8,019 nt of DNA from Nonomuraea sp. (lineage in GTDB: Bacteria; Actinomycetota; Actinomycetes; Streptosporangiales; Streptosporangiaceae), in assembly GCA_013362835.1 (NCBI GenBank), contig JABFVJ010000070.1, positions 1 through 8,019 on the forward strand. Direction: 5' to 3'. The notes below the pieces were generated by a model. The model did no database searches. It was not told where the DNA came from and saw only the letters and a program-made list of their open reading frames with translations. The translations under genes and the position numbers were made by a program. This document shows, in pieces, positions 1-5,661 of the stretch. Position 1 is the first letter of the stretch. Each line of letters begins with the position of its first letter.

Positions 1-327
1 TCGAGTCCGCGCCCCAGATGCCGGCCCGCCCGGTGACGGTCACCCGCTCGCCCTCGGGCACGGTGAACTCGTTCATCGCCATCGGGTACGGACCGCTCTC
101 CCACCGCCCGCAGGTCCCGGTCACCTCGTCGCCGTCGCCGACGCGGTAGGTGAACCACATCCGCCCTGCCAGGGCGCCCGCGCAGAGCGCCTCGACGCCG
201 ATCCCGCCGCCGTCGCCCCTCGCCGTGACCGTGAACCCGAAGGTGCCGTCGCAGAGCCCGGCCACGTCGAGCGGCCTGCCGGAGACCGGGATCGTGACCG
301 ACACCTTCTTCGCGTCCTCGTGATCGT
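1..327 (-). pseudogene. C-terminal part of an unrecognised, probably exported protein, fused behind a sigma-factor remnant
   Basis: The minus strand from about 327 down to the window edge reads as a plausible protein in one frame. It starts near DDHEDAKKVSVTIPVSG, continues through GLCDGTFGFTVTARGDGGG and WFTYRVGDGDEVTGTCG, and ends in ERVTVTGRAGIWGADS at base 1, still open. It is rich in V, T and G in alternating patterns and has three cysteines (GLCD, ALCA, GTCG), which suggests an extracytoplasmic beta-sandwich domain. That assignment is inference; I recognise no family. No start codon with a ribosome site and no signal peptide or membrane segment precedes it: it is joined directly to the sigma-factor remnant and shares that remnant's N-terminal frame. 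SigE-like sigma genes are often followed by a gene for a membrane-bound or secreted partner, so this could be what is left of such a neighbour after its 5' part was lost. The low rank given to function is deliberate; that this is real coding sequence is fairly clear from its composition. Confidence 0.5.
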
Positions 328-526
328 CGCCGTCCCGTCGTGGCAGCCGAGGATCCTGGCCACCTCCTGGACCGGCAGGTCCTCGTAGAAGCGCAGGACG
401 ATCACCGCGCGCTGCTTGGCGGGCAGCCGGCCCACCGCCTCCCACAGCTCCTCGCCAGGCCGCCGTCCGCAGCAACCGGTCGGACCTTGACGCCACGAAG
501 TCGTGGAAGAGCGTTCTGTCAGGCAC
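328..526 (-). pseudogene. Degenerate SigE-like ECF sigma factor, region 2 deleted and region 4 out of frame
   Basis: Two recognisable pieces of one sigma factor lie next to each other in different frames. From a GTG at 526-524 the frame reads PDRTLFHDFVASRSDRLLRTA, the typical N-terminus of actinobacterial SigE-like ECF factors just before region 2. From about 453 the other frame reads EELWEAVGRLPAKQRAVIVL, then RFYEDLPVQEVARILGCHDGT, which is sigma region 4 with its helix-turn-helix. Region 2 and the linker, roughly 80-90 codons in intact relatives, are absent between the pieces. The helical tail that normally follows GCxxGT (usually VKSxxSRAL) is also gone, replaced by unrelated sequence. 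At least two non-multiple-of-three deletions therefore hit this gene, and no functional sigma factor can be made. A 142-residue reading frame (549-121) covers region 4, but its ends are out-of-frame arginine/serine-rich translation. The gene begins 28 bases after the cyclase stop on the same strand. Confidence 0.72.
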
Positions 527-550
527 ACCCGTACTGACGCGACGGGCACG
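524..550 (-). terminator. Possible hairpin after the cyclase gene (weak)
   Basis: Just after the cyclase stop codon (556-554) the minus strand contains CGTGCCCGT (550-542), a nine-base loop, and ACGGGTGTG (532-524). These can form a nine-pair stem with three G-U pairs. No U-run follows. Actinobacteria can terminate at hairpins without a U-tract, so this could end the gntR/cyclase transcript, but it also overlaps the GTG proposed as the old sigma-factor start and could be chance in such GC-rich DNA. Confidence 0.22.
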
Positions 551-553
551 CGG

Positions 554-1516
554 TCAGGTTGACCCGGCGCGCGTGACCGTGAAGGGCACCAGCTCGCCCA
601 GCCCGCGCACCGACAGCCGGTCGACCGCGCGCAGCCCGAAGGCGCGGTCGCCCTCCAGCTCCTCGGCCATCTCCGGGCCGGCCAGGATCGTGCCGGGCAG
701 GGCGAGCGCGGTGAGCCTGCTCGCCAGGTTGACCGTGGTGCCGAACACGTCGCCCATGCGCCAGATCACCGGGCCGACCGCGAGGCCCACCCGCAGCTCC
801 GGCATGTCGCGCCCGCGATGGGTCTCCACCAGGCGCAGCGCGATCTCGGCCGCCACGTGCGACTTGTCGGCCACGAACAGCACCGAGTCGCCGAGCGTCT
901 TGATCACCCGCCCGCCCGAGGAGGTCACCACGTCGGCCGAACGCCCCTCGAACCGGTCGATCAGGCGGGCCAGCTCGGTCGCCGTGATCTGCCTGCTGAG
1001 CCTGGTGAAGGCCACCAGGTCGGCGAAGCCGACGGCCAGGCGCACGGCGCTCATGTCCTGGTCGGCGAGGCGGCCGGCGGCGGCCGAGAGCTGGCGCTGC
1101 CAGGCGTAGACCAGCAGCCGCGCGAGGTCGGGCACCACCCGCTCGGCCCGCCTGCGCCAGGCGCGCGGCCGCTCGGCCAGCGGCACGCCCGCCTGGTCGA
1201 GCGCCTCGGCCCCCAGCTCGGCCTGCGACTCGGCGAGCCGGGCCGTGGCCCGGCCGATCGAGCGGGCCATGAGCAGCATGTGCTCCTCGCTGTAGGCGCC
1301 CGAGCCGACCATCGCGAGCATCGTCTTCAGCGCCTCGACGTCGGAGTCGGTGAACTCGACGGCGTCGTCGGCCACGTTGGCGAACCCGAGGGCGCGCCAC
1401 AGCCGCCGCGCGCGGTAGACCGGGACGCCCGCCATGTGGGCGACCTGGTGGCTGGTGTAGCGGCGCGGCTCGCGCAGGAACGCCTCCGCCAGCCCGTCAC
1501 CGTCCTCGCGCGACAC
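554..1516 (-). CDS. Class III adenylate cyclase with N-terminal regulatory domain (Rv1264-like layout)
   Basis: The product is predicted to make cAMP from ATP in the cytoplasm. Residue numbers below start from this GTG (320 residues). Residues about 15-110 form a helical regulatory region beginning with a MerR-like turn (YTSHQVAHMAGVPVYRARRL). It resembles the regulatory domain of the pH-sensing mycobacterial cyclase Rv1264. The catalytic domain runs from about 158 to 310. All six key residues of an active class III cyclase are visible: metal-binding Asp166 (FADLVAFT) and Asp210 (KTLGDS), adenine-selecting Lys206 and Asp256 (GDVFG), and transition-state Asn263 and Arg267 (VNLASR). No membrane segment is seen. 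The start is uncertain. A GTG at 1549-1547 overlaps the gntR stop (GTGA) and would add 11 residues, but its ribosome site is crowded. The GTG at 1516 sits at leaderless distance from a good -10 element, so I prefer it. Adenylate rather than guanylate specificity follows from the Lys/Asp pair; enzymatic activity is inferred. Confidence 0.9.
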   Translation of the reverse strand: MSREDGDGLAEAFLREPRRYTSHQVAHMAGVPVYRARRLWRALGFANVADDAVEFTDSDVEALKTMLAMVGSGAYSEEHMLLMARSIGRATARLAESQAELGAEALDQAGVPLAERPRAWRRRAERVVPDLARLLVYAWQRQLSAAAGRLADQDMSAVRLAVGFADLVAFTRLSRQITATELARLIDRFEGRSADVVTSSGGRVIKTLGDSVLFVADKSHVAAEIALRLVETHRGRDMPELRVGLAVGPVIWRMGDVFGTTVNLASRLTALALPGTILAGPEMAEELEGDRAFGLRAVDRLSVRGLGELVPFTVTRAGST

Positions 1517-1522
1517 GCGTGC

Positions 1523-1531
1523 AACATAACA
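1523..1531 (-). promoter_or_regulatory. Extended -10 promoter for a leaderless cyclase mRNA
   Basis: The minus strand reads TGT-TATGTT at 1531-1523, an extended -10 element (TGn followed by TAnnnT). Six bases separate it from a GTG at 1516 that is in frame with the cyclase. Transcription would start at or next to that GTG, giving a leaderless mRNA, which is common in actinobacteria. No convincing -35 is seen 17-18 bases upstream (GAGTGA), but an extended -10 can compensate. It lies just past the stop codon of gntR, so the cyclase could be transcribed independently of it. Confidence 0.5.
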
Positions 1532-1545
1532 CCCTGTGGCGGGGG

Positions 1546-2307
1546 TCACTCCAGGAGGGCGCGCAGGGCGGGGCGTTCGGCGGCGGGCAGGTGGGCGGCG
1601 TAGTAGTCGTACATGGAGCTTCTGAGCAGCCGGGCCGCCCGCGCGCCCTCCCCGGCGCGTACGGCGGCCAGCACCTCCTCGTGGTGCCGGATGCTCTGCC
1701 GCATCAGCGACTCGCTGTCGGGCGCCTCGGCGATCTTCCCGGCGATCAGCCCCAGCACGACCGAGCGGACCACGTCGGTGCAGACCTGGATCAGCTTGTT
1801 GCCGCTCGCCTCCACGACCACGTCGTGGAAGGCCACGTCGGCGGCGCTGAAAGCGGCAGCTTCGGAAGCGGGGCCGGAGGCCAGCGCCGCGCGCATGCGG
1901 GCGATCGCCTCCTCCATCTCCGCGAGCTGCCCGTCGGTGCGCAGCCGCGCGGCCAGCACCACGGCGGAGGAGTCGAGCACCATCCTGAACTGCACCAGCT
2001 CCGACAGCGACAGCTCGGCCACCCTGGCCAGCGTGGTCATCGACTTGTGTAAGGCGGCGGGGGAGAACGGCAGCACCTCCGCCCCGTGGGGATCGCCGGG
2101 CCGCGAACGCACCAGGCCGCGCGCCTGCAGCACCCGCAGCGCCTCGCGCACGGTGGACCTGCCGACGGAGAACTGCACCATCAGCTCGCGCTCGCTCGGC
2201 AGCCGCTCGCCGGGGCTCAGCGCCCCGCTCTCGATGGCCTCCTCGACCTGCTCCACGACCCGCTCATAGGCGCGTACGGCCTGCACCGGCTCGAACCGTG
2301 GACCCAT
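1546..2307 (-). CDS. GntR family transcription regulator, FadR subfamily (FCD domain), probable regulator of the divergent importer
   Basis: This 253-residue protein has the usual FadR/FCD layout. The winged helix-turn-helix at about residues 11-80 contains the signature PSERELMVQFSVGRSTVREA followed by LRVLQARGLV. A six-helix FCD ligand-binding domain follows at about 98-240. Likely metal ligands in the FCD domain are Asp157 and His161 (ADVAFHD) and His208 or His209 (IRHHEEVLAAVRAGE). The third histidine of the classic Asp-3His set is not obvious, so metal binding is uncertain. The ATG start at 2307 has a good ribosome site, AAGGGGG, six bases upstream. The gene is divergent from the peptide-importer operon, and the 89-bp gap carries a FadR-type operator, so it most likely controls the importer and itself. 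The effector is unknown; a carboxylate, amino acid or peptide would be typical of the family. Its stop codon overlaps the possible 1549 start of the cyclase. Confidence 0.93.
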   Translation of the reverse strand: MGPRFEPVQAVRAYERVVEQVEEAIESGALSPGERLPSERELMVQFSVGRSTVREALRVLQARGLVRSRPGDPHGAEVLPFSPAALHKSMTTLARVAELSLSELVQFRMVLDSSAVVLAARLRTDGQLAEMEEAIARMRAALASGPASEAAAFSAADVAFHDVVVEASGNKLIQVCTDVVRSVVLGLIAGKIAEAPDSESLMRQSIRHHEEVLAAVRAGEGARAARLLRSSMYDYYAAHLPAAERPALRALLE

Positions 2308-2318
2308 GGAACGCCCCC

Positions 2319-2348
2319 TTGACCCGAGCCGTCGCGGACTGGCAATGT
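2319..2348 (+). promoter_or_regulatory. Candidate promoter of the peptide-importer operon
   Basis: TTGACC (2319-2324) is a good -35 element, and CAATGT (2343-2348) is a moderate -10 candidate at an 18-base spacing. The start site would then fall at about 2354-2356, immediately upstream of the inverted repeat at 2358-2372. A repressor bound there would block initiation or early elongation. An alternative -10, TAGCCT at 2352-2357, matches TAnnnT but lies 27 bases from the TTGACC. The -35 overlaps the gntR ribosome site on the other strand. Confidence 0.4.
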
Positions 2349-2352
2349 GCGT

Positions 2353-2381
2353 AGCCTACTGGTCAGACCAGTGCACTAGCC
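2353..2381 (-). promoter_or_regulatory. Candidate promoter of gntR overlapping the operator
   Basis: On the minus strand TAGGCT (2358-2353) fits the TAnnnT -10 pattern, with a weak -35-like TGGCTA 18 bases upstream. The operator at 2358-2372 would fall in the spacer, which would give negative autoregulation. The elements are weak and the assignment is inference from position. Confidence 0.25.
2358..2372. promoter_or_regulatory. FadR/GntR-type operator, inverted repeat ACTGGTC-A-GACCAGT
   Basis: A perfect 7-bp inverted repeat surrounds a single central base at 2365. Its core TGGTCAGACCA matches the published FadR-subfamily consensus TNGTNNNACNA exactly. It lies in the only spacer between the GntR gene and the importer operon, so it is very likely the binding site of that regulator. 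It ends nine bases before the ribosome site of the binding-protein gene. Confidence 0.8.
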
Positions 2382-2387
2382 AGGAGG
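2382..2387 (+). promoter_or_regulatory. Ribosome binding site of the substrate-binding protein gene
   Basis: AGGAGG, a full match to the anti-Shine-Dalgarno core, ends nine bases before the ATG at 2397. It is the strongest ribosome site in the window and fixes this start, consistent with a binding protein made in excess over its membrane partners. Confidence 0.8.
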
Positions 2388-2396
2388 CTGTAAGAC

Positions 2397-3896
2397 ATGA
2401 GGCGAATCGGAACCTGGATCGCCGTGGGCGGTCTCCTGCTGGTCACGGCCGCCTGCGGCGGCGGCGGCGACAGTGGCGGTCCGGGCACGGGAGGCACGCC
2501 GAAGGCGCAGTCCCTGTCCGTCGGATTCGTGGCCGAGCCGGCCAACCTCGACTTCACCGCCACCGAGGGCGCGGCCATCCCGCAGGCGTTGCTGGTCAAC
2601 GTCTACGAGGGCCTGGTCAAGCTCGACCAGGACGGCTCGATCAAGCCGCTGCTCGCCGAGAAGTGGACGGTCTCCGACGACCGCAAGACCTACACCTTCA
2701 CCCTGCGCAAGGGCGTGAAGTTCAGCGGCGGCGCGCCGTTCACGGCCGACGACGTGGTGTTCTCGCTCGGCCGGGTCAAGACGGACTGGAAGCTCAAGAT
2801 CAAGTCCCAGTTCGACGTCATCGACAAGGTGGACAAGACCGACGACACCACCGCCGTCGTCACGCTCAAGCAGCCGAGCAACGGCTTCCTCTACGCCCTC
2901 GCCACCCGGCTCGGCGCGATGTTCAGCCGCACCGGCGTGGCCGACCTGGCCAACAAGCCGGTCGGCACCGGGCCGTACACGCTGGGGTCGTGGAAGCGCG
3001 GCGAGTCGATCCAGCTCGCCGCCAACCCGTCGTACTGGGGCACGAAGCCGCCGCTGTCGGCGATCACGCTGAAGTACTTCAAGGACGCCACGGCGATGAA
3101 CAACGCGCTGCTGACCGGCGGCATCGACGTCATCTCCAGCGTGCAGGCGCCCGAGTCGCTGCAGCAGTTCGCCGACCCCAACCGGTTCCAGACGGTCGAG
3201 GGCACGACCAACGGCGAGGTCGTGCTGTCGATGAACAACGCGCGCCCGCCGTTCGACGACGTCAAGGCCCGCCAGGCGGTCCGCTACGCGATCGACCACA
3301 AGGCGCTGCTGGAGACCGCCTGGGCCGGGCGCGGCCAGCTCATCGGCTCGATGGTCCCGCCCACCGACCCCTGGTACGAGGACCGCACCGGCGACTACCC
3401 CTACGACCCGGCCAAGGCCAAGGAACTGCTCGGCGGCAAGACGCTGACGGTCAAGATGCGCATCCCCAACCTGCCGTACGCGGTGGCGGGCGCGCAGGTC
3501 GTCAAGTCGCAGCTGGCCCAGGTGGGCATCACGGCCGACATCGAGCCTCTGGAGTTCCCGGCCCGCTGGCTGGACGTGGTGTTCAAGCAGGGCGATTACG
3601 ACCTGTCCATCATCAACCACGTCGAGCCCCGCGACATGGGGATTTTTGCCGATAAATCGTATTACTTCCACTACGACAACCCCGAGTTCGGCAAGCTCCT
3701 CGCCTCCGCCGACGCCGGCACCGAGCAGCAGCAGACCGACGACCTGAAGAAGGCCGCCAAGCTGCTGTCCGACGACGCCGCCGCCGACTGGCTGTTCCTC
3801 TTCCCCAACCTGATCGTGGCGAAGAAGGGCGTCACCGGGCTGCCGAAGAACGCCATCGCGGAGTCCTTCGACTTCACCGCGCTCGCCAAGCAGTGA
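2397..3896 (+). CDS. Peptide-type ABC transporter substrate-binding lipoprotein (SBP_bac_5 family)
   Basis: This 499-residue protein is the extracytoplasmic receptor of the importer. The N-terminus is a lipoprotein signal: MRR, a hydrophobic stretch to about residue 18, then a TAAC lipobox with Cys20 as the lipidated residue, followed by a Gly/Asp/Ser-rich linker to about residue 36. The mature domain shows the family hallmarks. Among them are VYEGLVKLDQDG (69-80), the LRKGVKFSGGAPFTADDVVFS region (103-123), VGTGPYTLGSW (189-199) with NPSYWG after it, and VRYAIDHKALL (295-305) in the second lobe. These mark the dipeptide/oligopeptide/nickel binding-protein family. They do not reveal the ligand, which may be a peptide but could be another solute such as a glycoside, opine or N-acyl amino acid. 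It is the first gene of the operon, and its TGA overlaps the GTG of the first permease. Codons for residues 416-422 are unusually AT-rich. Confidence 0.95.
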   Translation: MRRIGTWIAVGGLLLVTAACGGGGDSGGPGTGGTPKAQSLSVGFVAEPANLDFTATEGAAIPQALLVNVYEGLVKLDQDGSIKPLLAEKWTVSDDRKTYTFTLRKGVKFSGGAPFTADDVVFSLGRVKTDWKLKIKSQFDVIDKVDKTDDTTAVVTLKQPSNGFLYALATRLGAMFSRTGVADLANKPVGTGPYTLGSWKRGESIQLAANPSYWGTKPPLSAITLKYFKDATAMNNALLTGGIDVISSVQAPESLQQFADPNRFQTVEGTTNGEVVLSMNNARPPFDDVKARQAVRYAIDHKALLETAWAGRGQLIGSMVPPTDPWYEDRTGDYPYDPAKAKELLGGKTLTVKMRIPNLPYAVAGAQVVKSQLAQVGITADIEPLEFPARWLDVVFKQGDYDLSIINHVEPRDMGIFADKSYYFHYDNPEFGKLLASADAGTEQQQTDDLKKAAKLLSDDAAADWLFLFPNLIVAKKGVTGLPKNAIAESFDFTALAKQ

Positions 3897-4831
3897 CGCT
3901 CTACCTGCTCAAACGGCTGGGAGTGCTGGTCGCGAGCACCGCCGTCGCCGCCGTGGTGGTGTTCGCGTTCATGGCCCTGCTGCCGGGCGACCCGGCCGAG
4001 GTCGCGCTCGGCGTGAACGCCACCCCCGAGGCGGTCGCCCAGCTCCGCACGCAGTTCGGCACCGACCGGCCGCCGGCCGCCCAGTTCCTCGACTGGGCCG
4101 GCGGCCTGGTCCAGGGCGACTTCGGCACCTCCTACGTCACCAGCTCCCCGATCGGCCCGCAGATCGGCGACCGGCTCGGCGTCACGGCCGTGCTGGTGCT
4201 CGGCGGCATGGTGCTGGCGCTGATCATCGCGGTGCCGCTCGGCACGTTCGCCGCCGTGCACCACCGCAACCCCCTCGGCGCGGCCATCAGCGCGGTCAGC
4301 CAGCTCGGCATCGCGATCCCCGCCTTCCTCGCCGGCATCCTGCTGGTGTTCGTCTTCGCGGTGAAGGCCCAGGCGCTGCCCTCCGGCGGCTACGTCCCGA
4401 TCGCCGAGGACCCGGGGGAGTGGCTGCGCTCGCTGCTGCTGCCGTGGTTGTCGCTCGGCCTCGTCCAGGGCGCCGTCCTGACCCGGTACGTGCGCAGCGC
4501 CGTCCTCGACGTCATGCGCGAGGACTACCTGCGCACCGCCCGCGCCAAGGGCCGGGGCCGCACCGGCGCGCTGTGGCGCCACGGGCTGCGCAACGCCTCG
4601 ATCCCCGTCGTCACCGTGCTCGGCCTGCAACTGGCCACCCTGCTCATCGGCGCGGTCGTGGTCGAGCGCGTCTTCGTCATCCCCGGGCTCGGCGACCTGC
4701 TGCTCAACGGCGTGGCCGGGCGCGATCTGCTGCTCGTCCAGGGTGTGGTGATGGTGCTGGTGGCGGCGGTCCTGCTGATCAACTTCGTGGTGGACGTGAC
4801 GTACCACCTGCTCGACCCGAGGCTGCGATGA
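3893..4831 (+). CDS. ABC transporter permease, DppB/OppB type
   Basis: This 312-residue integral membrane protein forms half of the import channel. It starts MTLYLLKRLGVLVASTAVAA, the common OppB/DppB opening with transmembrane segment 1 at about 9-30. A periplasmic loop of about 65 residues follows, including LRTQFGTDRPPAAQF and GDFGTSY, both typical of this subunit. Further membrane segments lie at about 97-123, 132-156, 178-198, 234-256 and 277-301, six in total. The cytoplasmic EAA loop that docks on the ATPases is at 211-239 (DYLRTARAKG followed by RNASIPVV). The GTG start overlaps the upstream TGA in a GTGA, with no clear ribosome site before it, so translation probably depends on ribosomes ending the binding-protein gene. 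The C-terminus YHLLDPRLR is typical. The transported compound cannot be named from this subunit. Confidence 0.95.
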   Translation: MTLYLLKRLGVLVASTAVAAVVVFAFMALLPGDPAEVALGVNATPEAVAQLRTQFGTDRPPAAQFLDWAGGLVQGDFGTSYVTSSPIGPQIGDRLGVTAVLVLGGMVLALIIAVPLGTFAAVHHRNPLGAAISAVSQLGIAIPAFLAGILLVFVFAVKAQALPSGGYVPIAEDPGEWLRSLLLPWLSLGLVQGAVLTRYVRSAVLDVMREDYLRTARAKGRGRTGALWRHGLRNASIPVVTVLGLQLATLLIGAVVVERVFVIPGLGDLLLNGVAGRDLLLVQGVVMVLVAAVLLINFVVDVTYHLLDPRLR

Positions 4832-5661
4832 GGGGCCGGGTGAACGCCGGGCTCCTCGTCGGCGGCGTGCTGGTCGGGCTGGTGGTGCTGGCCGCGCTCG
4901 TCTCCTTCTTCTGGACGCCGCACGACCCGACCCTCGTCGACGCCGCCCGCAAGCTGCGCGACCCCGGCGGCGGCTACCCGCTCGGCGCCGACAAGTTCGG
5001 CCGCGACACCTTCAGCCAGCTCATGGTCGGCGCCCGCACCACGCTCTACGTCGGCATCGTGGCCGTCGGCATCGCGGCCGTGATCGGCGTGCCGCTCGGC
5101 ATGATCGCCGGGATGACGCCGCGCGGCTGGCTGTCGGAGCTGATCATGCGGGTCAACGACCTCGTGTTCGCCTTCCCCGCGCTGCTGCTGGCCGTCATGC
5201 TGGGCGCGGTCTACGGCGCGGGCACGCTCACCGCCATGATCGCGATCGGGGTGGCGACCGTGCCGGCGTTCGCCCGGGTGGCCCGCGCCGCGACGCTGCA
5301 GGTCATGGTGACCGACTACGTCCTGGCCGCCCGCGCGGCCGGCCGCCGCCGTGGCGCCGTCGCGTTCCGGCACGTGCTGCCGAACATCGGGTCGATGCTC
5401 ATCGTGCAGTCCTCGGTGTCGTTCGCTATCGCGATCCTGGCCGAGGCTGCGCTGTCGTTCCTCGGCTTCGGCACCCGGCCGCCGACGCCGTCGTGGGGGC
5501 GGATGCTCCAGGAGTCGCAGGAGCTGCTGTTCTCCACCCCGCGCCTCGCGCTGTGGCCCGGCCTCGCGATCGCGCTCGCGGTGCTCGGATTCAACCTGCT
5601 CGGCGACGGGCTGCGCGACCATCTCGACCCCAAGCTCAGGAGGATCCGTGCTGAGGGTTGA
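4828..5661 (+). CDS. ABC transporter permease, DppC/OppC type
   Basis: This is the second channel subunit, 277 residues. The open frame extends upstream to 4420, but the ATG at 4828 overlaps the previous stop as ATGA. It has GAGG five bases upstream and gives the expected short cytoplasmic N-terminus, MRGRVNAGLL, before transmembrane segment 1 (about 8-29). The OppC/DppC signature follows: YPLGADKFGRDTFSQLMVGA (50-69), then segments at about 71-96, 111-131, 133-150, 194-212 and 243-260. The EAA loop is at 164-188 (YVLAARAAG then VLPNIGS). SFLGFGTRPPTPSWG (210-224) and the end motif GDGLRDHLDPKLR (259-271) are standard for the family. It pairs with the permease before it. The last 14 bases overlap the next gene. 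Confidence 0.95.
   Translation: MRGRVNAGLLVGGVLVGLVVLAALVSFFWTPHDPTLVDAARKLRDPGGGYPLGADKFGRDTFSQLMVGARTTLYVGIVAVGIAAVIGVPLGMIAGMTPRGWLSELIMRVNDLVFAFPALLLAVMLGAVYGAGTLTAMIAIGVATVPAFARVARAATLQVMVTDYVLAARAAGRRRGAVAFRHVLPNIGSMLIVQSSVSFAIAILAEAALSFLGFGTRPPTPSWGRMLQESQELLFSTPRLALWPGLAIALAVLGFNLLGDGLRDHLDPKLRRIRAEG
5638..5643 (+). promoter_or_regulatory. Ribosome binding site fixing the first ATPase start
   Basis: AGGAGG lies four bases before the GTG at 5648, inside the 3' end of the preceding permease gene. It selects this GTG over the long upstream extension of the same open frame (to about 5351), which would run antagonistically through the permease gene. Confidence 0.75.

Noticed and set aside
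121..549. A 142-residue minus-strand protein as an intact small sigma factor
   Set aside because: Only about 40 central residues are real region 4; both flanks are out-of-frame sequence, and the true N-terminal block lies in another frame.
519..1603. Alternative long frames on both strands over the cyclase gene
   Set aside because: Only the 554-1549 frame contains the cyclase catalytic motifs; the others are Arg/Ala/Gly-rich shadows.
2376..3671. Long minus-strand open frame opposite the binding-protein gene (about 431 codons)
   Set aside because: It is the antisense shadow of a GC-rich gene: its composition is R/G/A/V/L/D-rich with no family motifs, while the plus strand has a signal peptide, lipobox and SBP motifs.
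4420..4827. Upstream extension of the DppC-type permease frame
   Set aside because: The extension is Arg/Pro/Gly-rich out-of-frame reading of the preceding permease gene; ATG 4828 has a ribosome site and gives a normal DppC N-terminus.
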